DNA from: Phytophthora sp. 'mugwort'
Taxonomy: Eukaryota > Oomycota > Peronosporomycetes > Peronosporales > Peronosporaceae
Assembly (NCBI GenBank): GCA_033558025.1
Contig: JAUCEF010000018.1
Location: 4,836,001 to 4,900,000 of the forward strand
Length of the DNA stretch: 64,000 nucleotides
Direction of reading: 5' to 3'
Below, piece after piece: positions 32,166 to 43,272 of this stretch. A model generated the notes under the pieces. That model saw only the letters and a list, made by a program, of their open reading frames with translations, had not been told where the DNA came from and ran no database searches. Position 1 is the stretch's first letter. Each line of letters starts with the position of its first letter. A program made the translations under genes and the position numbers.

Positions 32166-33326
32166 ATGTCACGCGGCCCGACCATCAACCAGGAGGGGGA
32201 TGAAGACGGAGGTGGCGCCCTCCCCTTCCCGGTGGATCGCGAGCACGAAATGCGCGTGACGCTTCGGCGCCATACGACCGGCGTCGTGACCTTCGGCGAC
32301 ACGGGCGACTTGTGCACGGAGACGGATGATGTGGACGTGGAGCTGGTGCACCAGGATGCGCTAAAACAGCTCATGCGCCATGGAAGCGTTCTCCTCGCCG
32401 GCGGCGTAGCAGGAAGCGTTGGCAAGACAGTCACGGCGCCACTCAGCCGCCTCACGATCCTTTTCCAGGTGCACAGCATGGTGTCCACCCGGCACACTGA
32501 CCGCTTCTCGCCCACCGTGGGCAGCGCCTTCACCAAGGTTCTCAAAAATGAGGGCGTGCTGGCCTTTTGGAAAGGTAACGGTGCAAGTGTACTGCACCGC
32601 TTCCCGTACTCGGCTGTGAATTTCTTCACCTTCGAGATGGTCAAGAATGGCATCATCGCGCAGAACCACCCGGCATTCGGCGACAACTCGTGGACCACCA
32701 TGTTCGTCTCGGGCGCCTTGGCCGGTGCGACGGCCACGGTAGCCTGCTACCCGATCGACCTTATCCGAACGCGACTGGCGACGCAGCTCAACACAGACAT
32801 CCGCTACACGGGCATTCGCCATGCCGTTCAGCGTATTAGCGCCGAGGAAGGCGTGTTGGGGCTTTACCGTGGCATGGGCGCTACACTCATGGTTACGGTC
32901 CCCAACTTGGCCGTTAATTTTACCTTGTACGAATCGCTCAAGGAGTATACGCGGTCGTTCCGGCGTGGTCAGGCACTTGCAGGACTGACGGGCGTCGAAA
33001 GGGAACAGGCTGCGGAGATGCATGATGACACACACCTAAGCGTAACGGATACGCTTCTATGCGGTGGCACGGCTGGTATTGTCTCGTCGCTGCTAACCTT
33101 CCCGATCGACTTGGTGCGCCGCCGACTGCAGATATCCGCAATTCACGCCGAGAGCGCGGGCATCAAACCCACAGCCACGGGCATTGCATCGGAGCTGTTC
33201 CATACACAGGGCCTTCGTGGATTTTACCGCGGATTGACGCCGGAGCTCATGAAGGTGGTGCCCATGGTGGGTATTACTTTTGGCACGTTTGAGCGGCTTA
33301 AAAAGCTGCTGATTGTTGAGGATTAG
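32166..33326 (+). CDS. Mitochondrial carrier family (SLC25) protein
   Basis: An inner-mitochondrial-membrane solute carrier of 386 residues in one exon. The open frame begins with a GTG at 32079; the first ATG is at 32166 and is used here. A 60-residue charged N-terminus precedes three repeats of about 100 residues. Each repeat carries the carrier signature: APLSRLTILFQ (a variant lacking the acidic residue), YPIDLIRTRL and FPIDLVRRRL. Each is followed by a G-x-W/Y-x-G motif (FWKGNGAS, LYRGMGAT, FYRGLTPE). The pattern best resembles CoA or nucleotide-type carriers (SLC25A42/SLC25A16/LEU5 group) with an insert of about 20 residues before repeat 3. The transported solute is not decided by the sequence. 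Confidence 0.88.
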   Translation: MSRGPTINQEGDEDGGGALPFPVDREHEMRVTLRRHTTGVVTFGDTGDLCTETDDVDVELVHQDALKQLMRHGSVLLAGGVAGSVGKTVTAPLSRLTILFQVHSMVSTRHTDRFSPTVGSAFTKVLKNEGVLAFWKGNGASVLHRFPYSAVNFFTFEMVKNGIIAQNHPAFGDNSWTTMFVSGALAGATATVACYPIDLIRTRLATQLNTDIRYTGIRHAVQRISAEEGVLGLYRGMGATLMVTVPNLAVNFTLYESLKEYTRSFRRGQALAGLTGVEREQAAEMHDDTHLSVTDTLLCGGTAGIVSSLLTFPIDLVRRRLQISAIHAESAGIKPTATGIASELFHTQGLRGFYRGLTPELMKVVPMVGITFGTFERLKKLLIVED

Positions 33327-34378
33327 AAGCGAAGAGGGACAAAAGAAAAGCAAAAGGCTAGAACTCTGGTCGTCCGATGATAACTTCCGAGTGACCTTTT
33401 CCGTTAAATAATACTGAAATACTTGCAATGGACGGATGGTTGAGTACTAACTAGCTGTAAGCATTACGAGGGCAAAGCAGCGGTGCAGTTTGTGTCCGAC
33501 CGTGGAGTCTTTGGGATCACGAAAATTACAGGGTGACAGGGAGATAGCAGTTCCACCACAGGCGCCGAAGACACTGTGGCGGCGGCACTCGCTTGTCGTA
33601 AGTCGGTCTGCTGGTTCACAACTAATCCCTGTGCCTTCGTTTTCGCAGTCAGCGAGAATTCCGCAGCTCTTAATATCTTCCACGAACCGTAACTCGTGAG
33701 CTTCGCCTGTAGTATACCGCGAATATTGGAGCCCTTTGATTTAGCCGTTCGCGATGCTGCGAAATGTATCCACCACGTCAACGCGACCGTAAGGACCGTG
33801 ACAGCCATTATAAACGGCATTCATACCTTGAGCGTGTTATTGTAATAGATTACACTGCTGCAGTAGCAGCGCCAGTCTCCCTCTTCCAGTGGAAGGAGCA
33901 GAACTACGGGCTGTGGATGTCAACAGTCGTTGATCATCCTCCGTGGCTTCGACATTCTAGTGAATTGCAAAACTAAATATGAAGACCGAACAACTGCTTG
34001 CCAAACCTCGTGTTGAGCCTGTCCTTCTCACTTTGCTGTTGGTCTCCGTTGGTTTCGCGCGTAGTGCGCTGTCTTGGTCAGATCGTGGTGTTTGTTGACC
34101 GTTTCCGGACGCTTTAATCACTAATGTCACTGATCGCAAGAAGCAGAGTCTTGCTGCAGAGACCGCTAGTTCTTGGCCGGCGCGCTTAAGGTGGATCGTA
34201 TCGGCAAGCCCGCTCCGTAGTTGCTGGCGCATTTTTTGGTGGACGGTGACGGCACTAGAAGAGAATGCCGTTGAAAAGAGAAAAAGTGAAAACTGGAATG
34301 TCGTTCGTTGGTGGTGCTGATGCCTGTGGTGCTGTGATCGTAGCTACAGCGCGCTCAATATGGGGGCAGGCCTGGCTG
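33327..34378. other. Intergenic, about 1 kb, with a doubtful small gene
   Basis: Between the carrier and PDZ genes. Apart from the cysteine-rich frame listed separately at 33447-33700 I see no supported gene. Confidence 0.4.
33447..33700 (-). CDS. Possible small cysteine-rich protein exon
   Basis: A minus-strand frame reads VEDIKSCGILADCENEG and continues with cysteines in SCEPAD, SECRRH, ACGG, PCNF and HRCF, seven in about 70 residues. Just upstream, in another frame, a short stretch opens with MPFIMAVTVLTVALTWW, which looks like a signal peptide. A single intron between them could yield a small secreted cysteine-rich protein, but I found no convincing donor and acceptor pair that joins the frames. 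It may also be chance. Confidence 0.25.
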
Positions 34379-35014
34379 CTAGATGGAGACGGAGGAGATC
34401 TTGCTTGGCCGCGCGGGCCCCCACTCGTTCTCCATTTGTGTATACACGCCCTCGGGTGGTGGCATACACAGCTCGTTCTCCCATGACACAACTTCAATCT
34501 CATCTGTGTGCTTCCACGTGAGTACCACGGTCGCACCGTCGCCTTTCTCGAGCTGCGAGTTGATCTGCCGTAGCACCTGCCCCTTTGATTTGTTCATCAC
34601 CAGTCTGTGGTTGATGGCGTAGAGCGTGTCCCCGACACGTAGGCCGCAGCTGGCCTCGGCGGGTCCCTTGAGTCCGTGCCAGTTGGTGGGCTGTGGGCCC
34701 TGACCATGGTCCCGCGGCACGAAGCGCTTGCCGTCTAGTCTGTAGACGTCGGCGACCACAACCTCGGCGTTTTGTGTAATCCGGCTGCCGCGGGTCTTGA
34801 CCACGAGACCTAACCGTCGGAAGAAGTCCTGCCTGCGCATTCCTGGTGTCTCCAAGTACGGAAGCTGCGCGCGCGGGCCGATCTGCACTGTGTCCGAGTC
34901 TCCGCTTACGCGGACCTCCGTCTGACGGTCGTGGCTGAGGCTAGTCGCGTAGATGGGAGCCCCATAGAAGTCTCCACCGCTGGGCATACCGTTACGAGAC
35001 CATCCCTGTCCCAT
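34379..35014 (-). CDS. PDZ-domain protein
   Basis: A 211-residue single-exon protein. The central part (about 70-165) looks like a PDZ domain: RRLGLVVKTR takes the place of the usual GLGF loop, followed by GLKGPAEASCGLRVGDTLYA and INHRLVMNKSKGQVLRQI, then ATVVLTWKH. PDZ domains bind C-terminal peptides, so it is probably an adaptor. No second domain, signal peptide or membrane segment is seen. The first 60 residues are unassigned. The gene is divergent from the MMAA gene across 376 bases. Confidence 0.7.
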   Translation of the reverse strand: MGQGWSRNGMPSGGDFYGAPIYATSLSHDRQTEVRVSGDSDTVQIGPRAQLPYLETPGMRRQDFFRRLGLVVKTRGSRITQNAEVVVADVYRLDGKRFVPRDHGQGPQPTNWHGLKGPAEASCGLRVGDTLYAINHRLVMNKSKGQVLRQINSQLEKGDGATVVLTWKHTDEIEVVSWENELCMPPPEGVYTQMENEWGPARPSKISSVSI

Positions 35015-35390
35015 GATAGTTGCTAGCCCTAATAGGGAAGAATGGAGGACTACTGCTAGACGCTGAGCTGTGCTCGACTGGAGGGAAGGGCGAGTACTTG
35101 TGCTGGCGCCTCGTACGTGCTACTACAGGCCCGGTGTTCGTTCGTGGAAATGAAAGCCCCGCTACCGTCGAGGCGAATGGGCCCCATACTTTAACCAAGT
35201 GAGAAATGTTGCTAATGCCTAACTGACTACTAACCCTACAACATACAAACGCACAGTGATTTTCGAATTGACTGTGGCCCACATCGAAACCTCGTTAATG
35301 TAATACCTGCAGCACCGCATGTATCATGGCAAAGTTCAACATGGTCGCACCTAGTCGGGATCCGATCAATTGAAAACGCAACCAGTTCAG
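35015..35390. promoter_or_regulatory. Divergent upstream region of PDZ and MMAA genes
   Basis: This 376-base space must hold both promoters. No clear initiator or TATA element recognised. Confidence 0.4.
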
Positions 35391-36962
35391 ATGAGGCGCG
35401 TGGTGTGGCAGCACAGCTCGGGGGTTGTGGCGCGGGTCTCGCCGGCGCTGCGATCTGCCACCACCAATGCGCACATGACCAGCGCTGCGGAAGCGCCTGC
35501 CCGAGAGATGCGGCCTATGACGAAGCGATTGGTAGGCGGCGTCCTGCAGGGCAACCGCACGGCGCTGAGCAGGTCCATCACGTTGGGTACGAGCCGCCTG
35601 ATTGAAGTTGGCGGCCGACTGGAATGTCACTAGAACACTAACAAGACTGATTGTTTCTTGCGCTGTGGACGGATGCGTGGCAGTCGAGTCCACGCTTAAG
35701 AGTGATGAAGAGCAGGCGGAGCTGCTACTGGACAGCGTGCTGGCCCAACGCCGATCGCTGATGCCCGCGCACCTGGAGCTGACGTCCTTTCGACTTGGCA
35801 TCGCGGGGCCGCCAGGTGCGGGCAAGTCTACGTTTATCGAGACGATGGGCCAATTCCTCACGGCGCAGGGTCACAAGGTGGCGGTGCTCGCTGTCGGTAT
35901 GTTTCTGCACTGCAGTACTCCCGGGACTTTATGTGTGAACTATCGTATATACTGCTGCCAGATCCGTCGTCATCGCGATCAGGAGGCTCCATTCTTGGTG
36001 ATAAGACGCGCATGGAAAAACTGTCCAACAATCCGAACGCGTTCGTGCGTCCGTCGCCATCGCGCGGCACACTGGGCGGCGTGGCGCAGCATACGAACGA
36101 CATCGTCCTGCTGTGCGAGGCTGGCGGGTACGATGTCATCCTCGTGGAAAGCGTGGGCTTGGGGCAGTCAGAGATCGTGATCGACGACACAGTGGACATG
36201 GTCATGCTGCTGGTACCTCCTGCCGGCGGAGATGAGCTGCAGGGTCAAAAGAAAGGCATCGTGGAGATTGCCGACATTGTCGTGGTAAACAAGGCGGACG
36301 GAGAGTTAAAAGCGTACGCATGTTACCTATAGGGCTGCATTTGACAGTGTCCTGAAGACCGTTGATATATTCTGCAGACCGGCGAAGCATACCGCTGTGG
36401 ATTACATGCACGCAATGCACCTCATGCGCAGGAAAGATCCCGACTGGGAACCGAAGGTATTTTGTGCGTGTGAATTTTCACAACGCGTTTGTCGTTATTG
36501 TCGTTCCTCAACTATAGTTTTGCGTGTTGGTAGGTTAAAATGATTTCTGCTTTGGAAAAGAAGGGTATCGACAAGGTGTGGGCGATCGTTGAGGATTACC
36601 GAAAGACGATGGGTGAATTGGACAAGGTACAGTTACCCGACTGGAAAACCTAAATTCGTTGTAATGTACATATTCTATCTTTTAAAGCATTTGATACTAA
36701 CATTCGTGCCCCCCCTCAGATTGCTCAGAAGCGCAAAGCTCAAAGCACTAAGTGGATGTGGAACCAGCTAAATGAGCAGCTTATGCGATCCGTGTCACGC
36801 AATGCTGCAGTGCGATACGAGGCTGACAAGATGAAGGAAGACTTGGTTCACGGTTTCATTAGCCCTCGCTCTGCAGCTGCAACCGTGCTGGAACTATTTC
36901 TCAAATCCCAGCAAGAATCCAAGCTTGAAGGCGACACAACAACAACAACAAATAAAGACTAA
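35391..36962 (+). CDS. MMAA: Methylmalonyl-CoA mutase-associated GTPase (MMAA/MeaB)
   Basis: A mitochondrial G3E GTPase that loads and protects adenosylcobalamin on methylmalonyl-CoA mutase, in the propionate pathway. Six exons fit by phase: 35391-35586, 35684-35896, 35962-36313, 36378-36456, 36534-36626 and 36720-36962, giving 391 residues. The N-terminus ([16 protein letters not shown]) is rich in Arg and Ser and lacks acids, as in a mitochondrial presequence. Motifs: [15 protein letters not shown] (Walker A), [42 protein letters not shown] (G3 region) and VVNKADGE (NKxD). The C-terminal dimerisation part is [16 protein letters not shown]. The acceptor of exon 6 follows a short C run (CCCCCCCTCAG). 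The presence of this gene implies a B12-dependent mutase in the organism. Confidence 0.92.
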
Positions 36963-37090
36963 TCCAAAGAAATGTCTAGTCGATAAGTTTTTTTGCATGG
37001 AATTTGCTGGAAGCACTTTATATGTACTTTTGTTAATTAATTAATTGTACAAGTAGTGCATCGGGGAGCTTTTGGTACCGTGTCACGTTT

Positions 37091-38188
37091 TCAATAGATC
37101 GATGAAGTGGATGGGATCTGCTCCGTTGACAACATCGAAAACCCGACCGATGACACTGAAGCGTTTCCTGTGTCAGCCGTAGTCGCTATCGCTTTGCGTG
37201 GCCTGCTTTGGCGTTTGATTTTTTGACGTGGTGCTGATCTTTTTTCTTGCTGCGGCTGCATGGCATAGCATGATAGAACCTGAAGAGCACACAACTCGGC
37301 TTCGATGAGACTGGATAGCCGGCGGCGAAGATTTGGAGACGCTTTCGCTAGCAGCTCCTCCTGCGAAGGAAGACACTCAACTCGCGTGGCATCGTTTGTT
37401 CGTTTCTGAAGCTTGTATGGGTAGCTCATTTGGAGTTGATTTCCAAAGCCTGTCGCTGCTGTCCGCGATCTCTTTTTTGTTGTTCCCGCTGATTGTTTGT
37501 ACAGCCCGCTGATCGCCGAGCCCATCGGGGCAATGAGAATGGCAGCAGTTCCTTTCGATTGTCCTGATGAGCCATCGCGAGCCATATTCCGCGATGCATC
37601 CGATCCGTTGGCATCGTCGTCACCACTGTTCTGTGCGACGGAGGAGCCGCCATCGCTGAAGTATCCGACTGGCCCTGGTATGATCATAGACAACCCGCTC
37701 AGCTTGCGCATTTCGTCGTCGCGGGCGAGCTTCGCGAAGTACTTCTGTGCATGGCTTCGGATCTGTGCAGACGTGCGCGTCTTGATCTTGGCCGCTACTT
37801 TCTTCCATTCACGGCCGTAGAGCCGCAGCCCTGCGAGAAAGCTCTGGTGCTCTTGATCTGTCCAGCGACCTCCGTTCATACCTGTCTGCCCCATTTGGTG
37901 GGTCGCGTTGCATGGTGCTGGGGCGGTAGCTGATGGTTTCGGTTTCGCCGTTTCAGCCGACATCGCTAGTGGAGATGCACTGGCCGACGACACAGGAGGG
38001 GTAATTGCCGGCGAATTGGCGTTACTACGGCCGCTCTCGAGCAGCTCGACGGCGGGGGAAGCAGAGGTCCGTAGCAATGCAGGACTGGAACCCGTAGACT
38101 TTGTAGTATCGGTTGGATTTGCTACTGCTGGCGAGACTGATGGGGAGAAGGACATGAGCGCTGAGGACGAGATTGGGTCGAGAAGCAT
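37091..38188 (-). CDS. SHAQKYF-class single-MYB transcription factor
   Basis: A 365-residue nuclear protein in one exon. A single MYB repeat lies at about 109-153 (WTDQEHQSFLAGLRLYG, then WKKVAAKIKTRTSAQIR) ending in SHAQKYF, the hallmark of a class found in plants and stramenopiles that binds DNA as a one-repeat factor. The first 100 residues are Ser/Pro/Ala-rich. After the domain come a Ser/Asp-rich region, a KKRSRTAAT basic patch and, near 280-320, a LLAKASPNLRRRLSSLIEAEL helix that may be for dimerisation. The end (KIKRQSRPRK) is basic. The target genes are unknown. It is convergent with MMAA across only 128 bases. Confidence 0.88.
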   Translation of the reverse strand: MLLDPISSSALMSFSPSVSPAVANPTDTTKSTGSSPALLRTSASPAVELLESGRSNANSPAITPPVSSASASPLAMSAETAKPKPSATAPAPCNATHQMGQTGMNGGRWTDQEHQSFLAGLRLYGREWKKVAAKIKTRTSAQIRSHAQKYFAKLARDDEMRKLSGLSMIIPGPVGYFSDGGSSVAQNSGDDDANGSDASRNMARDGSSGQSKGTAAILIAPMGSAISGLYKQSAGTTKKRSRTAATGFGNQLQMSYPYKLQKRTNDATRVECLPSQEELLAKASPNLRRRLSSLIEAELCALQVLSCYAMQPQQEKRSAPRQKIKRQSRPRKAIATTADTGNASVSSVGFSMLSTEQIPSTSSIY

Positions 38189-39119
38189 CGGTTAAGTGTA
38201 TCGTTTTGGTCGGATCGAGTCGCAGTTATCGTCTGAGTGTTGCCACGTTGGCTACTGGTTATCTTCAGGTGGATTAAGAAGCGGTCGCCAACTTGAGAAG
38301 TGATCTAGGTCGATCCAGGAAAGATATTCACAGCTGGGTGCTTGGTTCGTTTCGACTATGCAGTATGAATACAAGCGGCGAATGCATCAAGAGCAGTTAC
38401 GCTTGAAGTGCTGGATATAAAACAAAACCAACGCGTAGACTGGCTTCTTGGCGAATCCACATTTTAACTTTAAGATAATAATTTGCTTAGGTTCGATATC
38501 ACTGCGTCTTGTACGCAAGGGCTGCTATTCATAGTTGCCAGGTCCCAGCCTCCAACTCGCATGACGACTGGGGTGGATTCGTTTCAATGTGGCAATGTGA
38601 GCTGCCAAGCTATTAATAAAAAAACTGCTGATTAGTGGTTTCGCGCTTCCGACCACATTCCCAATAAACGCAGCACAACATCTCGTGAATTGACAGTACG
38701 TAATTGAACAACTCACAAAAATTTAACAGAAAAGTACTGGATCCGATTATGATTTCCGACGCACAGTTAATTTTCCGTAGAACAGCACATTTATCGCTTA
38801 GGATCCCACAGATTTGATTTGACTGGCTTACAGAGTTAGGTACACCACACAGTCAAACCTCCCTGCCGTAAGGTGTCAGAATATGCATATTTGTGGGTCA
38901 AAACATACAAACATGGGGTCGTTCCATACCAAATTAGTTCTCAACATATACATCATGCAGGATTGGCATCAACTATACAAGGAGGGCCATATTATACTTG
39001 CCGACCTGCATAATTATGCTGAGCATGAACATTAAGCTATCGCTAGCAATCGTACAGCAGATATCGAGCTATAAATCATTGTCAAATGCCCCCAAAAACA
39101 GTACCTTTTGCTTCGCAGT
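38189..39119. other. MYB upstream region and spacer
   Basis: About 930 bases. The part near 38190-38450 should hold the MYB promoter. The rest is AT-rich, and I see no gene in it. Confidence 0.4.
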
Positions 39120-41060
39120 ACTAGTCCCACTGGTTAACAATGAAAGAGTATATATATAGTCTGAGGTATGGTCCGCATCCCTCCAGTAGTTTCGAAGCAC
39201 AGCATCAAAGCGACTGGATTCAAAAGTGAACACGTAAGATTGGATCAGCGAAGAAGCCATGGCGTCAGCTTTCTGATCAAAGCTGCGAAGACGACTACGA
39301 GGCTTTTCGTGACGATCCAATGCGCTGTTCTACTATGTTTCTTAAGCGTGATTCCGACATCTGCCGTATTTGCGGTGATCAGCACGCTATGGTAGAACGG
39401 TGACTACAATGTACAAGCAAATCGTGTTGCGACACTGGAGAGTGCATCATTGTCCGGAAAGTTTTCACTTGTTCGGCACAGGATAGGTGGACGATCTGGT
39501 AAATGAACACGGACACATACGTGGCGTGGCTCAGTGTACGTATGCTCACCCATCCCGTGTTACGCTTGCCATGAAGACGTTACTTGCAGAGCAAGAGTAA
39601 TCCTGGTAAATTTGAAGAAGCAAACAACAGTACCAGTAACGAGCCGTGGATGGCCAGTTTAAAGCCGATTCGAAACGCGCTCAAGCGTACTCGACGAGAT
39701 CAAGGGACGAAAAAACTCGAGGAAGGCCATTCAGGGCTTAATACGACTACGGATTTTTCGCTTAGAAATGACACCTGAATCAGAATTTTTGTTTGGTGCG
39801 AAGCTGGGTAGAGAGGGTTACACGTACGTGGGATCAGGATCCGATGAAGACCCATCCATAACTGGGATTGCTTCGCAAGCAATGATCGACAGTGGTTTGC
39901 GCTTTTCATCAGCAGGGACCCATTATCAATTTCACGCTGATGCAACGTTTAAGCTGAGCGATATTGGTTACCCCGTCATAACATGTGGTTTTACTGACAA
40001 GGTCCGGGCGTATCAAGTTGGTGCATTTTTTTGTTAGCATACGGATTGCGCACGAATATGCTGAGTGTTTTTGCAGCTTTGTGGAATTGGTTCGGAGACT
40101 GCGCGGAACTAAGCTCTACGTCGATGAAGTTATGAGCGACGCTGAAGATGCACAATATCTGGCTCTTAGATCGGTCCCGACATTGGCCGGTCCTACGAAG
40201 CTTATGTGCTTCTTTCATGTCTTATATAACGTTCGAAAACGTTTACAGCACCTTCCTCTACAATATAAATGTTGGTTATATCATCCATCGTTGATTTGCA
40301 TTTCTCGAACAGTCCGGAGGAATATAGCTTGTACAGAGATCGAAGCTGTTGAAGTGGAGACAAGGAACTCAACTCGGTGTTTTTGCAGATTATTTCGAGA
40401 CACAATGACTACAAGGTTGATATTGCGAATGGCAGTCATTTCATACACATCGTGGATACGCTTCTACTAATAATCCCTGTGAAAACCTGATCGGAGCGCT
40501 GAAGCTATTCCTACAACGACGTCGGCACCACATGAGATGGCTTCATTTGTAACTTTGCGATTTTATATAGACCATAACGTCATGGTATCCTGTCGTCCAC
40601 GGTTACACTTCGAAGCCGATGACTGACAGTGTTAACCATAGACCATAACGTCATGGTACCCTGTCGTCCACGGTTACACTTCGAAGCCGATGACTGACAG
40701 TGTTCAGCAGGAACGATGAATCATCGAGGGTTATGTTTGAGAGACCACCTCAGATTCCGATTGTGTTCGAGTGTTGGGATCAATATACTAGCAGATAGAA
40801 TCACGAGTGACGAAGAAAACGAATTCCTATCTGCATTTCAAGAGGGATCATCACTGATATCAGCTTCATCAACAACAACCTTAGACATGTTCCGAGCATT
40901 AACCTCCAGGATTGAAACATCTACGTCTGTCTTCCACGCAGTTAATGACAGAAACAATTCTCAAGAGATGTTGGTAGTTAGCCCAGAGGACCTGAGCGAT
41001 GATGCCGAAGAAGATTTGCGTTGGAAGCAGAAATATTTGTATATACTGTCAACAAAGTGA
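39120..41060 (+). pseudogene. MULE-type transposase, broken
   Basis: Remnant of a Mutator-like element gene. Upstream frames (39160-39400) contain a zinc-finger-like KRDSDICRICGDQHAMV. 39768-40037 gives SAGTHYQFHADATFKLSDIG followed by YPVITCGFTDKVRAYQVG, where HADATFK is the first catalytic Asp region of the MULE domain. 39985-40218 gives VRRLRGTKLYVDEVMSDAED (second Asp region) and LMCFFHVLYNVRKRLQHLP. Later pieces (about 40260-40560) show ESNNPCENLIGALK-like sequence in shifted frames. Stops, frameshifts and a 71-base tandem duplication interrupt it, and the end is uncertain. Confidence 0.65.
40567..40704 (+). repeat. Tandem duplication of a 71-base unit
   Basis: Two nearly identical copies, starting at 40567 and 40638, each containing GACCATAACGTCATGGTA and CGAAGCCGATGACTGACAG. 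They differ at one or two bases, so the duplication is recent. Confidence 0.9.
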
Positions 41061-42149
41061 TCACTTCGACGATCACATCGCATTGGAATGCTTCATGATG
41101 GATGGTTAGTCGACATGCAGAAACGAAATGTCGATATCGATATTTGGCAAGTCCTTAGTGTGTGTGCATGAGGTAGCCGTTTCAACGCAAGTACGATCGG
41201 ATACAGACTTCTCAAGTTCCACTTGAAAAGTTGAAAAACCGCATCAAGCGAAGGCGTAGACTAAAAGAAGCTGCTGAAAACAACCGAAGTCAAGTCGTAG
41301 AAAAAAAGAGAACATCGAAGTCAACTAGTTGCCCTGGTGCACAGAAGAACGTGGCTTCAGACACAGAGATACACGGTGTGGCTGCGGACAATGTTAATCT
41401 TGACGGTTCAGATTGATCGCACGTTCAAACTGGTAGGCCTCGTCATGCCACATCAGCCCTGACAGTTCAGTACATAATAGAAGTGTAATAACTTATGTAT
41501 TAATGAATTTAATATATACCTATATGAACACTCTAGAGGCTTGGAATTCCGGCGGGCTTTTCCGAAACATGATGTGTGTAGGTTGCAAAATAGCTCGATC
41601 TGGGTCACTTTCACCTTCGCGCTCACGACACGAGGCGTGAACCAGCAAGAACTCGGCTCTTGTAATCTTTATACACCGTCGTGATCCTAAACTTTGGTGA
41701 TGGAGCACCCGAATCGGATTCTGAGGAATGGGTCAAGATCGCGAGTGGGCCTTGTGTGTTCCACATGGCGTAGAAGACGGCAGCAAGGTACCACACTTCT
41801 TCGGGCCTTAATGAGCCTAGGTCCTTTTCGGAGGGATGACTTGCTGTACGAACTAGCGCATGCTAAGCAGTACGACAGGATGTAAGACACAGAGAAAGGG
41901 GCCAGGTGGGCGTGGTGTCAGGGGGATGGAATAGGAGGCTGGTGTCACATCCGGGATGGAGGTGATGTCACCGTGTTTCGTAGGACAAAGAGGAATGTGG
42001 TCGTACACAAAGATATACTGGCGGTGTGGTGGAGCAGATCCGCCGAAATTCAGTAGGATCCCAACTCACACACACTGCGCTCAGACACCGACTAACGGAG
42101 GGGGTACTCCGACGGCCGCGTTGTTGCTGAGTGCTTCACCTTGTGTACC
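41061..42149. other. Repeat debris, about 1.1 kb
   Basis: A short basic frame (41231-41416) may be the tail of the MULE protein. Nothing else recognised. Confidence 0.35.
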
Positions 42150-42300
42150 CGTCGGCGGGCTGGTACTGCTCTCTCGTTGACACGAGATGCGCACTCCATG
42201 GGTCTTGGACGTCCTTGTGGGGACTTGGGAGAGGATGGATCTGCGCGGGAATTCCTGCGCACGAGATCCGGTGTCGGTTTGGTCTTGAGCTCTTGCGTAG
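42150..42300 (+). repeat. Dispersed repeat fragment, copy 1
   Basis: About 75 percent identical by eye to 51376-51540 on the opposite strand. Both share GTCGGCG-GCTGGTAC, a GTTGACAC-AGATGCGCA block and TTGGTCTTGAGCT. The shared stretch looks like degraded coding sequence of a retroelement rather than a designed terminus. Confidence 0.6.
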
Positions 42301-43208
42301 ACCTTGTAGATCCGTAATAGAAATACGAGTCCGGGGTTGTTCCTTCTTGAGGGTGTCTTTGCTCCTTATCGGAGTTGTCCATGTTCCTGTACGATACTTG
42401 CCGCCTCCAATAACGGGATCTTGAGGGGAGTTGAGAAGCCAAAGGGTGAGCGCGACCTGGCCAAGCTATCCAGGGGCTGCCACGTGTGCAGAAAGATCGC
42501 CAAAGTTCGACTTGATCTATGTATGGGGCCAATAGAAATCCCCTATACAATAGTCGAGTCCGTCTTCCAGTGCAAATTCGGTTCTGATTTATGCCTTAGC
42601 CTATCTACCTTCGGATCCCATCCCAAAACGTATCCTACGGACTTCTTATAACCCAGCATCCTATCTCGGACCCTCTCCTGGCCAACCGTCTCCTCTCTAC
42701 CGCCATCTAGCTACGGATCTTCTACCAGGGGTGCAGTAAACTGATCGGATCCGGTACTTAGGATCTCATCCCACGGGACCGGTCCAGGATCCGTACCATG
42801 TGCAGACCAGGCGAGTCGCATGGTCCGGATCCATCACCTTGACGATGTCATGGCTGCCGCTGGCGACTTGATCCCCCAGCTGCCGGCCAACCTCCATCTT
42901 ATCCGGATCTGCAATACCACAGCGGCGTGCTACGAACCGTAGTGTGTTTGAATCAGTCGCGGACCATCTCCGTAACTTAACAATAGGAGAGTTTCTTACT
43001 TTATATATGTTTGATCTACCCCAGGCTACGAGCATTCCTTGAATAACTTCGTTCTTGATCGGACATGACTCCGTACCCTTGACAACAGCCGACTCGTATA
43101 AAGGGAGATTCGCGACAGCGGGATCATCACTCCATACAAACGTTGTTTTCCGGGTATAAACTCGGCACCCACTTTTCCGAGGAAAAATAACAGAAGACGT
43201 GGTCATAC
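42301..43208. other. Unassigned degraded sequence
   Basis: Open minus-strand frames at 42092-42550 and 42766-43206 (146 codons) have no motif I recognise. They are probably parts of a retroelement. Confidence 0.3.
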
Positions 43209-43272
43209 AGCCTCATAGTTTTTGCATTCTGCACATACGAACTTATGAGCAGAACGCAAAAACTATGAGGCT
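43209..43272. repeat. Inverted repeat, 24-base arms, 16-base loop
   Basis: The left arm (43209-43232) begins AGCCTCATAGTTTTTGCATT, and the right arm (43249-43272) is its reverse complement with one mismatch. It would form a stable hairpin in DNA or RNA. Confidence 0.88.
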
